A stretch of 64,000 nt of DNA from Halomicrobium katesii DSM 19301. Lineage in GTDB: Archaea; Halobacteriota; Halobacteria; Halobacteriales; Haloarculaceae. A program made the translations under genes and the position numbers. Shown piece by piece: positions 56,946 to 64,000 of the stretch; within the stretch, counting starts at the first letter, position 1; each line of letters starts with the position of its first letter. Location of the stretch: positions 411,198 through 475,197 of the forward strand of contig NZ_KB905379.1 in the NCBI RefSeq assembly GCF_000379085.1, given 5' to 3'. Below the pieces are notes generated by a model. The model ran no database searches and had not been told where the DNA came from. It saw nothing but the letters and a program-made list of their open reading frames with translations.

Positions 56946-57299
56946 ATGGAATACGTTTACGCTGCACTCATCCTGAACGAATCGGGCGCAGAGATCAACG
57001 AAGACAACCTCACTGACGTGCTCGACGCCGCCGGCGTCGACGTCGAAGAGTCCCGCGTGAAGGCGCTTGTCGCCGCACTCGAGGACGTCGACATCGACGA
57101 GGCCGTCGACGAGGCCGCCGCCGCACCCGTCGCAGCCGGCGGCGCTGCCGCGCCGGCCGCCGAGGACGGTGCCGAGGAAGACGCCGGTGCCGAGGAAGAC
57201 GCCGGTGCCGAGGAAGAGGCCCCAGAAGAAGAGGAAGCAGGCGACGACGACGAGGACGAGGGCGACGGCGGCGAAGGCCTCGGCGAGCTGTTCGGCTAA
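56946..57299 (+). CDS. rpl12: Ribosomal stalk protein P1 (archaeal L12)
   Basis: The 117-residue product has an N-terminal dimerisation domain [14 protein letters not shown] to [10 protein letters not shown], an Ala/Pro hinge, and an acidic tail ending GEGLGELFG. The tail contains an in-frame repeat [18 protein letters not shown], coded by 18-bp direct repeats at about 57172-57222, which could change length by slippage. It follows uL10 after eight bases and ends the operon. Confidence 0.96.
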   Translation: MEYVYAALILNESGAEINEDNLTDVLDAAGVDVEESRVKALVAALEDVDIDEAVDEAAAAPVAAGGAAAPAAEDGAEEDAGAEEDAGAEEEAPEEEEAGDDDEDEGDGGEGLGELFG

Positions 57300-57424
57300 T
57301 TCGGCCACAGCACCAACACTTCGATTCTTTCGACGCAGATCCGAGAGCGACAGCGCCGCGTCCGTGATTCGCCCCGGTAGCGACGCCACAGGTTTATCTT
57401 CGAAGGCGGGGCCAGCCCGTCGCA

Positions 57425-58654
57425 GTGACCGGACCGGTCCAGTTCGTCGTCCACCCGGAGCTGACAGCGGCGGCGCTGGCGGCGATTGCCGGCGGGATCG
57501 CACTGGGAACGGTCAGCGGGCTGGTGCCGGGCATCCACGCCAACACGTTCGCGCTGGGGCTGGCGACCGTCGCGCCGGCAGTGCCGGGACCGCCGCGGCT
57601 CGTCGGTGCTGCGATGCTGGCCGCCGGGACGACCCACACATTCCTCGACGTGGTGCCGGCGATGGCGCTGGGCGTGCCCGATCCGGCGATGGCCGCCAGC
57701 GCGCTCCCCAGCCATCGGCTCGTGATCGCCGGCCGGGGACGGGAAGCGCTCCGGCTGTCAGCGCTGGGCAGCGGGCTCGCGGTGGCGCTGGCCGTCCCGC
57801 TGGCGGTCCCGATCACGCTGGCGATGACGCGCCTGTACCCGACGGTCCGTACACATCTCGGCCCGCTGCTCGCCCTCGTCGCGGTGGCCCTGGTGCTCAC
57901 CGAGCGCGGACGCCGGTCGCGGATCGGTGCCGGCGTCGCGCTGGTCGGTAGCGGTGCCCTCGGCGTCGTCGTGCTGCCGATCGAACCGGACGGTCTGGTC
58001 TCGGTCGGGAGCATGTTGATGCCGCTGTTCGCGGGGCTGTTCGGGGCACCAGTGCTGATCGAGAGCATCGGCGGCGACGGCGTACCCCCACAGGACGACG
58101 CGACCGTCGCGCTCTCACGGCGCTCGATCGGCGTCGTCGCCCTGACCGGCACCGTCGCCGGAGCGATCGTCGGCTACGTGCCCGGCGTGACGGCAGCGAT
58201 CGCTGCGACCGGTGCCCTGGCCGCGCTGTCGGGATCGGGACCCAGAGAGTTCGTGGTCGCGACCAGCGGCGTCAACACGGCGACGGCCGTCTTCGCGCTA
58301 TTCGCACTCGTCGCGCTCGAAACGCCGCGGACCGGCGTGCTCGTCGCCTTCGAGCAGACCGACGCGCCCCTGGCCGTCGGCCTCCTGCTCGTCAGCGTGA
58401 CCGTCGCCGCGACCGCCGGGTTCGTGCTGGTCCCGCTAGTGGGCGATCGCTACCTCGCCGTCGTGGGGACGCTGGACACGACGCGACTCGCAGTCGCCGT
58501 GTTGGCCTCGCTCGTCGCCCTCGGGTGGTTGTTCGCCGGCCCCGTCGGCGTGGCGTCGCTGGCCGCCGGCACCGTGATCGGACTCGTCCCCGCCCGCTGT
58601 GGCGCACGACGGGCGAATCTGATGGGCGTCCTGCTCGTCCCCCTGGCGTTATAA
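57425..58654 (+). CDS. TctA-like membrane protein (tripartite tricarboxylate transporter permease family)
   Basis: The 409-residue product starts at GTG 57425. It has about ten hydrophobic helices and the family's repeated loops GTVSGLVPGIHANTFAL and GAIVGYVPGVTAAIAATGA, with GTTHTFLDVVPAMALGVPDP between. In bacteria TctA works with TctB and the binding protein TctC; neither is present nearby, and archaeal members are usually solitary, so the transport mode is unknown. The last six bases overlap the convergent corA gene. Confidence 0.85.
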   Translation: MTGPVQFVVHPELTAAALAAIAGGIALGTVSGLVPGIHANTFALGLATVAPAVPGPPRLVGAAMLAAGTTHTFLDVVPAMALGVPDPAMAASALPSHRLVIAGRGREALRLSALGSGLAVALAVPLAVPITLAMTRLYPTVRTHLGPLLALVAVALVLTERGRRSRIGAGVALVGSGALGVVVLPIEPDGLVSVGSMLMPLFAGLFGAPVLIESIGGDGVPPQDDATVALSRRSIGVVALTGTVAGAIVGYVPGVTAAIAATGALAALSGSGPREFVVATSGVNTATAVFALFALVALETPRTGVLVAFEQTDAPLAVGLLLVSVTVAATAGFVLVPLVGDRYLAVVGTLDTTRLAVAVLASLVALGWLFAGPVGVASLAAGTVIGLVPARCGARRANLMGVLLVPLAL

Positions 58655-59632
58655 GTAGCCCTGTCGGCGAAAGTACGCCAGCATCGCAACGCCGATCAGC
58701 GCCATCGCGACGAGGACCGCCGGGTAGCCGTAGGCCCACCCCAGTTCGGGCATGTTGTAGGGGCTCGCCGCCGGATCGAAGTTCATCCCGTAGAGGCCGG
58801 CGACGAACGTCAGCGGGATGAAAATCGTCGCGACGACGGTCAGCGTCTTCATCACCTCGTTGGTCGACTGCGAGAGCGCGTTGAGGTAGATGTCCCGCGC
58901 GCCCGAAACGAGGTCCCGGTACGTCTCGGTGAGGTCGGCCAGCTGGACGAGGTGGTCGTACACGTCCCGAAAGTACTTCTCGGTCTGTGGCTGGACCTGT
59001 GCGGGATCGCCGCGCGCGAGGACGCCGACGGCCTCTCGGGCCGGCCAGATCTGTTTCCGGAAGGAGAGCAGGTCGCGCCGAACCGCGTTGATCCGTTCGA
59101 GCGTCTCCCGATCCGGCGAGTCGATCACCTCGTCTTCGATCGCCTCGATGAGGTCCTCGACGCGGTCCAGCACCTCGAAGTAGTCGTCGACGACGACTTC
59201 GATGACGCGGTAGGCGGTGAAGTCGGCCCCGTGCTGGAGCAGTCGCTCGTCATCGCGTTCGACCGCGTGTCGGACCCGGTCGACGGCCGACGCAGCGCCC
59301 GGCGAGACGGAGACCACCCAGTCGCGGCCGACGAACAGTCCGATCGGCGTCGTCGAGAGCTCTTCGGCGAACGTCGTCGCACCGCCGGCCAGCGTGATCG
59401 TCTTCAGCAAGACGAAGGTGTACTCCGGGAACGTCTCGGTCTTGGCGCGAACGCCGTTCCGGAGGTCCTCGACGGTGAGCGGGTGGATAGCGAACGTCTC
59501 GGCGATGGCGTCCAGTTCCGCGTCGGTCACCTCGGGCGCGTGGACCCAGGTCGTGCCCTCGGCGTCGCGTACCGCCGAGAGTTCGTCGTGGCGGCTGATC
59601 CCGCCGTCGCCGAAGACGAACGCGTCGATCAC
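58649..59632 (-). CDS. corA: CorA-type magnesium/cobalt transporter
   Basis: The 327-residue product has a soluble N-terminal alpha/beta domain, a long helical stalk (RVEDLIEAIEDEVIDS, NAVRRDLLSFRKQIWPAREA), and two C-terminal membrane helices. The pore signature YGMNF follows the first helix and MPEL is in the loop, as in standard CorA. It is a pentameric Mg2+ channel. It lies downstream of cysS on the same strand after a gap of about 200 bases and overlaps the TctA-like gene tail to tail. Confidence 0.94.
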   Translation of the reverse strand: MIDAFVFGDGGISRHDELSAVRDAEGTTWVHAPEVTDAELDAIAETFAIHPLTVEDLRNGVRAKTETFPEYTFVLLKTITLAGGATTFAEELSTTPIGLFVGRDWVVSVSPGAASAVDRVRHAVERDDERLLQHGADFTAYRVIEVVVDDYFEVLDRVEDLIEAIEDEVIDSPDRETLERINAVRRDLLSFRKQIWPAREAVGVLARGDPAQVQPQTEKYFRDVYDHLVQLADLTETYRDLVSGARDIYLNALSQSTNEVMKTLTVVATIFIPLTFVAGLYGMNFDPAASPYNMPELGWAYGYPAVLVAMALIGVAMLAYFRRQGYL

Positions 59633-59834
59633 GGCGCGGACCCTCCCCGAGAGTCGGACGAGCGAGGGCTCTCGCCGGCCGAGATCGTCTCAGACTGGGC
59701 GGAGGCGGCACGCGAGCGGGTCCTCGCTGACGATGTCATACGACGGTCCACACCGGGGATCGACAAAAGCGTTCTCGCTGGTCACCGAGCCGCTGGCGGT
59801 GGTGAGCGGGCGGACCGCTCGCAGGCGAGGCCGG
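59633..59834. other. Gap between cysS and corA
   Basis: No gene-like frame and no hairpin element. The only promoter-like signals for the minus strand are weak, so whether corA is cotranscribed with cysS is unresolved. Confidence 0.3.
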
Positions 59835-61319
59835 CTATCCGAGTCGGTATGTCGGGCCGTCGTCGGTGTCCTGTACTTCGACGCCGAGAGACTCGACCTC
59901 GTCTCGGAGTTCGTCCGCCCGCTCGTAGTTGCCGGCGGCTCGCTCGGCCTCGCGCACGTCCAGCAGCAGTTCGACGAGATCCTCGGCGACCGACACGTCG
60001 CCGTCCTCGGAGTAGCCGAACGAGAGCCCGAGGACGCCACCGCCAAGTTCCTCGATCGTTTCGACGACCTCGCGAAGCGCCCGGTAGTCGAACGACGACT
60101 GCTCGTCGACGTGGACGTTGACGGCACCGACGAGTTCCGTCAGCGCAGCGAGCGCCTCGCGGGTGTTGAAGTCGTCGTTCATCGCCGTCTCGAAGTGCTC
60201 GCGAGCGGTGGTGACGGCCGTCCGGAGCGTGTCGTCTTCGACCGTCGCGTACGCGTCTACGTCGTCACACGCCCGTACGGCGCGTTCGTAGCCCCGTTCG
60301 AGCGTCTCCCAGCGCTCGATTGCCTCGTCGATCGTCGCCTCGCTGTAGACGGCGCTGTTGTGATACGCCGTCGACAGCAGGAACGTCCGCACCACATCCG
60401 TCCCGTACTCGTCGACGGCCGCCTCGACGGTGAAGAAGTTGCCCAGCGACGAGGACATCTTCTCGCCTTTGGTCTCCAAGAGGCGGACGTGGAGCCAGTG
60501 GCGCGCGAACTGCTGGCCGGTCGCGGCCTCGCTCTGTGCGATCTCGTTTTCGTGATGCGGGAAGACGAGGTCCTGACCGCCGACGTGGATGTCGATGGTC
60601 TCTCCGAGGTGGGTCGTGCTCATCGCCGAGCACTCGATGTGCCAGCCGGGTCGGCCCTCGCTCCACGGGGAGTCCCAGGTCTGGGCGCTCTCACAGGCCG
60701 CTTCGGGGGGCGACGCCCCTTCGTGCTGGTGGTCTTCGATCGCCGCCGGATCGACGCCGCCGGCCTTCCACAGCGCGAAGTCCGCGGGGTTTCGCTTCTC
60801 GCTTTGCTCGTCCGGGTCGCCCTGGGCTTCGATCTCGTCGAGTTGCTGGTTCGAGAGTTTCCCGTACTCCTCGAAGGTCGTCACGTCGAAGTACACGGAG
60901 CCGTTGGCCTCGTAGGCGTAGCCCTTCTCGATCAGCGTCTCGACCATCGCGACGATCTCGGGGACGTGTTCGGAGACGCGCGGGTACACCTCCGCGCGCC
61001 GGAGGTTGAGCGCGCGCATGTCGTCGATCACCGACTGGACGTAGTGGCGGGCCACGTCGGCCTCGCTCTCGCCGTCCTCGCCCACGCGGGCGACGATCTT
61101 CTCGTTGACGTCGGTGAAGTTCTCGACGTGACGCACGTCGTAGCCCAGGTGCGCCAGCCAGCGATGCATCACGTCGACGTGGACCCACCCGCGAGCGTGC
61201 CCCAGATGAGCGGGATCGGAGGTCGTCAGGCCACAGTAGTAGAGCAGGACGGAGTCGGGATCCCGTGGCTCGAACGCCTCTCGCTCGCCGGTGAGCGTGT
61301 TGGTCACGCGAAGCGTCAT
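59835..61319 (-). CDS. cysS: Cysteine-tRNA ligase
   Basis: The 494-residue product has the class I signatures: HLGH at 38-41 (in DPAHLGHARGWVHVD) and KMSSS near residue 283 (GEKMSSSLGNF), plus zinc-binding Cys/His residues including Cys29 in YYCGLTTSDP and the later WHIECSAM. Length is usual for CysRS. It charges tRNA-Cys in the cytosol. The small DUF gene 61373-61849 is upstream on the same strand, 53 bases away. Confidence 0.96.
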   Translation of the reverse strand: MTLRVTNTLTGEREAFEPRDPDSVLLYYCGLTTSDPAHLGHARGWVHVDVMHRWLAHLGYDVRHVENFTDVNEKIVARVGEDGESEADVARHYVQSVIDDMRALNLRRAEVYPRVSEHVPEIVAMVETLIEKGYAYEANGSVYFDVTTFEEYGKLSNQQLDEIEAQGDPDEQSEKRNPADFALWKAGGVDPAAIEDHQHEGASPPEAACESAQTWDSPWSEGRPGWHIECSAMSTTHLGETIDIHVGGQDLVFPHHENEIAQSEAATGQQFARHWLHVRLLETKGEKMSSSLGNFFTVEAAVDEYGTDVVRTFLLSTAYHNSAVYSEATIDEAIERWETLERGYERAVRACDDVDAYATVEDDTLRTAVTTAREHFETAMNDDFNTREALAALTELVGAVNVHVDEQSSFDYRALREVVETIEELGGGVLGLSFGYSEDGDVSVAEDLVELLLDVREAERAAGNYERADELRDEVESLGVEVQDTDDGPTYRLG

Positions 61320-61372
61320 CGTCGAGTACCAGACGAGGCGGCGATTTCAAAGCGTCGGATGTCCGGCCACGC

Positions 61373-61849
61373 TCACGCCTCCAGCGCCGCCTCGACGGCC
61401 CGCACCGCGTCCGGACCGTCACGGCGACCGACCACCACCAGGGCCGTCTCCGCGGCGAATCCCGCGGCGTCGACGCCGATCCCCGCTGCTCTGAGCGCGC
61501 CGAGCACCCGCTCGAACGTGTCGACGCCGGTGAGGCCGACGACGACGATGCCGGTCAGTGAGCCACTGTCGGGAGCGTACGCGGCGTCGGCGACCGCGAT
61601 CAGAGCGTCCTCGTCGTCGGTCCGGCCGAGGCCGCTGCGCATCTCGACGCGGGCGTCGGATTCGGGGCCGGCGTCGCCGTCCAGTTCCTCGGCGTAGCGC
61701 CGGAGCGCGGTCGCGACGGCGTCGATGTCGCCCTCGACGGAGAGCCAGCGGGCGGCGGCGGTGTAGTTGACCACGCCGGCCCGGAGCGCGTCGTAGAGGA
61801 ACGGTCTCGCACGGACGGCCTCGCGCGTTCGCGCTGCGAGTGATGCCAT
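61373..61849 (-). CDS. Conserved haloarchaeal protein (DUF7523-like), 158 aa
   Basis: I use the ATG at 61847-61849 (MASLAARTREAVRARPFLYDAL), since the frame before it is Arg/Gly-rich and not typical. An N-terminal helical part with RAGVVNYTAAARWLSVEGDIDAVATALRRYAEEL resembles a winged or helical DNA-binding module, and the C-terminal half (TGIVVVGLTGVDTFERVLGALRAAGI, AALVVVGRRDG-type strands) looks ACT-like. This pair of domains would fit a ligand-responsive regulator. Function is unknown. It precedes cysS on the same strand. Confidence 0.68.
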   Translation of the reverse strand: MASLAARTREAVRARPFLYDALRAGVVNYTAAARWLSVEGDIDAVATALRRYAEELDGDAGPESDARVEMRSGLGRTDDEDALIAVADAAYAPDSGSLTGIVVVGLTGVDTFERVLGALRAAGIGVDAAGFAAETALVVVGRRDGPDAVRAVEAALEA

Positions 61850-61933
61850 AGCGGACCGTTCCGTCGGCCCCGGAAAAGCGCCACTGGTTCCGGCAACGAA
61901 GCCCCTAAGACCGCCTCTCCCCAAGAACGGGCT

Positions 61934-62809
61934 ATGCAAGCGCTCGTCATCGCGGCCCACGGATCGCATCTCAGCGCCGGGTCATCGACGCCGACGTTCG
62001 ACCACGCGGACACGATCCGCGCGGTGAGCGCCTTCGACGAGGTCCGCGAGAGCTTCTGGAAAGAGGAGCCACACTTCAGGGAAGTGCTGCGGACCGTCGA
62101 CGCCGACGAGGTCTATCTCGTGCCGCTCTTTATCAGTGAGGGGTACTTCACCGAGCAGGTGATCCCCCGCGAGTTCCGCCTCGAAGAGTGGGAGCCGGAG
62201 CTGTGGGACTCGGACGGCACCAGCGCCGACACGGCGACGCTGACGGCCGAAGACACCGGGCAGACGATCCACTACTGTGGTCCCGCCGGCACCCACGACG
62301 CGATGAGCGACGTGATCGTCCAGCGAGCCCAGTCCGTGACCGACGATCCGGATGTCGGCGACGGCTTCGGGCTCGCGGTCGTCGGTCACGGCACGGAGCG
62401 CAACGAGAACTCCGCGAAGGCCATCGAGTACCACGCCGACCGCATCGGGGAGCGCGACCGCTTCGACGAGGTGCAGGCGCTGTTCATGGACGAGGACCCC
62501 GAGATCGACGACGTGACGGAGTACTTCGAGAGCGACGACATCGTCGTCGTGCCGCTGTTCGTCGCCGACGGCTACCACACCGAGGAAGACATCCCCGAGG
62601 ACATGAGGTTGACCGACGACTACCGGACCGGATACGACGTGCCCACGACGGTCGACGGCCACGACATCTGGTACTCCGGTGCCGTCGGGACCGAGCCCCT
62701 GATGGCCGACGTGTTGCTCGAACGGGCCGCCGACGCGGGCGCGGACGTGGGCGACGCGATCCAGCGAGTGAAATCCGAGACCGGCGGGGCAGAGGCCAGC
62801 GGCGACTGA
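61934..62809 (+). CDS. cbiX: CbiX-type sirohydrochlorin cobaltochelatase, two tandem domains
   Basis: The 291-residue product has two CbiX/CbiK-like halves: ALVIAAHGSHLSAGSS with DEVYLVPLFISEGYFTEQVIP, then GLAVVGHGTERNENSAKAI with DIVVVPLFVADGYHTEEDIP. Each half carries a catalytic His (AAHGS, VGHGT) and a metal-site His or Glu region. It inserts Co2+ into sirohydrochlorin in anaerobic-type cobalamin synthesis, or may act in siroheme synthesis. Its TGA stop is the left direct repeat of palindromic element G. The DR2241-family gene downstream is its usual neighbour in haloarchaea. Confidence 0.9.
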   Translation: MQALVIAAHGSHLSAGSSTPTFDHADTIRAVSAFDEVRESFWKEEPHFREVLRTVDADEVYLVPLFISEGYFTEQVIPREFRLEEWEPELWDSDGTSADTATLTAEDTGQTIHYCGPAGTHDAMSDVIVQRAQSVTDDPDVGDGFGLAVVGHGTERNENSAKAIEYHADRIGERDRFDEVQALFMDEDPEIDDVTEYFESDDIVVVPLFVADGYHTEEDIPEDMRLTDDYRTGYDVPTTVDGHDIWYSGAVGTEPLMADVLLERAADAGADVGDAIQRVKSETGGAEASGD

Positions 62810-62888
62810 TACGGACGGTTGTAGGAATTTACCGGTGAGCGTCTACCCTGTGGCGACGCTCACCGGTAAGCAACTACAACTTTCCGTA
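62810..62888. mobile_element. Type I palindromic element, copy G
   Basis: A 79-bp element flanked by TGA repeats (62807-62809, the cbiX stop codon, and 62889-62891). The inner stem TTACCGGTGAGCGTC/GACGCTCACCGGTAA is a perfect 15 bp. It is closest to copy E. Confidence 0.85.
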
Positions 62889-62923
62889 TGAGCCCCGAGT
62901 ACTGGGGCCAAATGTCCCACTGA

Positions 62924-63001
62924 TACTGCCGGCTGTAACTTCGTGAAGATCTTCGCTACCCCGGGGTGGCGAAATCGTTCACAGATTTACAGCCGGTAGT
63001 A
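62924..63001. mobile_element. Type II palindromic element, copy 2
   Basis: A 78-bp element with the same termini as copy 1 (TACTGCCGGCTGTA and TACAGCCGGTAGTA), and central CTTCGCTACC/GGTGGCGAA. It is flanked by TGA repeats (62921-62923 and 63002-63004). It lies 35 bases after type I copy G and 42 bases before the next start codon, so it probably affects expression of the DR2241-family gene. Confidence 0.85.
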
Positions 63002-63043
63002 TGAATCGCCCCACTTTTCTCGACAGAATCCGTCCGTTCGACC

Positions 63044-64000
63044 ATGCAGGGTGCCCACTTGGACGCACTGGTGACGACGGCAGCCGACGGCATCGCGTTC
63101 GACGGACTCGTCGTGGAACCGGACGACGGCGGTTACGTCGTCGAGGTCGACGGCGACAGTCACGCGGTCGAGACCGACGACGACCTCCGTCGCGTCGCGA
63201 CAGAGTACCCTGCGTACGTCTCGAACTGGTACTTCTGGCACGCGAGCGCGCCACAGAAGGCAGACCGGTGGGCGTTCCTCCGGTGGATCGAGGGGGCCGA
63301 AGAACGCACGGTGCCAGAGCGCTACAACGCGCTCGCCGAGGGCGTGACCCAGACCTGGGGACAGCTACGGATCACGGCCCGTATCGACGACGGCAATCGG
63401 CGCTACGACATCAGTCACGTCGACGACACGGCCGCGGACGCGACGCTCGAACGCTATGACGACCCGCTCGACGCGCGAACGCTCGTCAAACACGACGACG
63501 ACGGCAAGTACCGTCCGCTGAAGACGGCTCCGACGCTGCGGACCGGCTGGCAGTTCGTCGACCTCGACCCGGCCGATCTGGTCCAGACCGTCGAGTTCGT
63601 CTACCCCGCGACAGTGGCCAACTGGCACCGCGAACGGACCGGCGACCTCGACGTCAACCACTGGCGCGAGACGATGGAGCGCCAGAGCGGGATCTACGGC
63701 GTGGTCCAGACCTGGGATCGCGGCAAGGGGTACGAACACGTCAACTGGGTCGCCGAGGCCTGCTGTGACGACTCGCAGTGTCTGAAGCGTCGGGAGTGGG
63801 AGTACGACGACGAGACCGAACTCGACGTCGACGGCGGTGACGGCGAGTTCCCGTGTCGCGAACCGTGCTCGCTGGTGATTTCTGCCGCGCGCCGCTGGAC
63901 GAAGCTGGAGGGCGAACAGCCCCAGACCTACGAGTTCGAGCTCACCCCGAGCGAGAAAGAACAGGTCGAGCGGATCGTCGAGGCGGTGGCCGACGGCGAG
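63044..64000 (+). CDS. DR2241 family protein, 3' end beyond window
   Basis: Open from ATG 63044 to the window end (319 codons, no stop). The frame encodes an acidic N-terminus (MQGAHLDALVTTAADGIAFDG), AEYPAYVSNWYFWH-type aromatic motifs, and C-terminal cysteines CCDDSQCLKR and PCREPCS that could bind a 4Fe-4S cluster. The family is found with cobalamin/siroheme genes, and here it follows cbiX; a role in stabilising or supporting the chelatase is a family-level suggestion. Two palindromic elements separate it from cbiX. Confidence 0.8.
   Translation, partial: MQGAHLDALVTTAADGIAFDGLVVEPDDGGYVVEVDGDSHAVETDDDLRRVATEYPAYVSNWYFWHASAPQKADRWAFLRWIEGAEERTVPERYNALAEGVTQTWGQLRITARIDDGNRRYDISHVDDTAADATLERYDDPLDARTLVKHDDDGKYRPLKTAPTLRTGWQFVDLDPADLVQTVEFVYPATVANWHRERTGDLDVNHWRETMERQSGIYGVVQTWDRGKGYEHVNWVAEACCDDSQCLKRREWEYDDETELDVDGGDGEFPCREPCSLVISAARRWTKLEGEQPQTYEFELTPSEKEQVERIVEAVADGE

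Noticed and set aside
57172..57222. 18-bp direct repeats in rpl12 as a mobile or regulatory element
   Set aside because: They encode the repetitive acidic tail normal for archaeal P1 proteins; ordinary coding repeat.
54539..57299. Ribosomal RNA genes near the ribosomal protein cluster
   Set aside because: Only protein genes are present; no rRNA-like conserved sequence is visible anywhere in the window.
59217..61697. 826-residue open frame on the plus strand across corA and cysS
   Set aside because: It runs opposite two well-supported genes and the gap between them, with no start signal and low-complexity Val/Arg/Asp composition, so it is an antisense artefact.

Overview
The window reads as a haloarchaeal (class Halobacteria) chromosome. 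The DNA is GC-rich, predicted proteins are loaded with Asp and Glu, and many genes have an AT-rich TATA-like box about 25 to 30 bases before the start codon, as expected for leaderless archaeal transcripts. The ribosomal genes are archaeal (uL11, uL1, uL10/P0 and the acidic P1-type L12), and there are lineage markers such as TbsP, UPF0179 and a digeranylgeranyl-lipid reductase. Genus cannot be decided from the sequence alone.

Layout. 1-2.2 kb is an AT-richer accessory patch: a left-truncated IS transposase, a small membrane protein whose 3' end runs into the IS, and a Tat-exported precursor with a ten-cysteine tail that looks like a halocin C8-type microhalocin. 2.2-11.2 kb is the PrkA kinase / PrkA kinase / YeaH-like VWA / SpoVR operon on the minus strand; spoVR carries a complete 395-residue intein with a LAGLIDADG nuclease and an apparent HTH. 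12-16 kb holds a sensor histidine kinase and a paralogous pseudokinase, both with a concanavalin-like C-terminal domain. 16-31 kb has housekeeping and conserved genes: UPF0179, an AspA/AstE-like deacylase, DUF309, tRNA-Leu(CAA), an IMPase-family phosphatase, DUF63, a YcaO protein, TbsP, a CHAT caspase-like protein, glyA, a lipoprotein, folD and a Nudix protein. 31-44 kb has regulators (PadR, TrmB), transporters (AI-2E type, SMR), an MgtC/DUF4010 gene broken by a small palindromic element, a class III aminotransferase, a lipid reductase, mutY, an FMN reductase and a CPBP protease. 44-54 kb has a degenerate DHH/RecJ-like protein, a cupin, elp3, a metallo-beta-lactamase fold protein, a renalase-like flavoprotein and rqcH. 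54-57 kb is the rpl11 gene followed by rpl1-rpl10-rpl12. 57-64 kb has a TctA-like permease, corA, cysS, a two-domain CbiX and a partial DR2241-family gene.

The most striking signal is a set of nine short (78-80 bp) palindromic elements of two sequence families, each flanked by a direct TGA or TCA repeat. Five of the seven type I copies sit so that one TGA copy is the stop codon of the adjacent gene; a sixth is nested in the TGA repeat of another copy; the seventh splits an MgtC/DUF4010 membrane gene, and removing element plus one repeat restores that reading frame exactly. They behave like non-autonomous mobile elements with a 3-bp TSA target, and the positions suggest insertion at, or selection for survival at, stop codons. 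Other notable items are the SpoVR intein, the halocin-like precursor, the kinase/pseudokinase pair, the CHAT protein, an orphan YcaO gene, a possible small structured RNA and two very small genes that look frameshifted.
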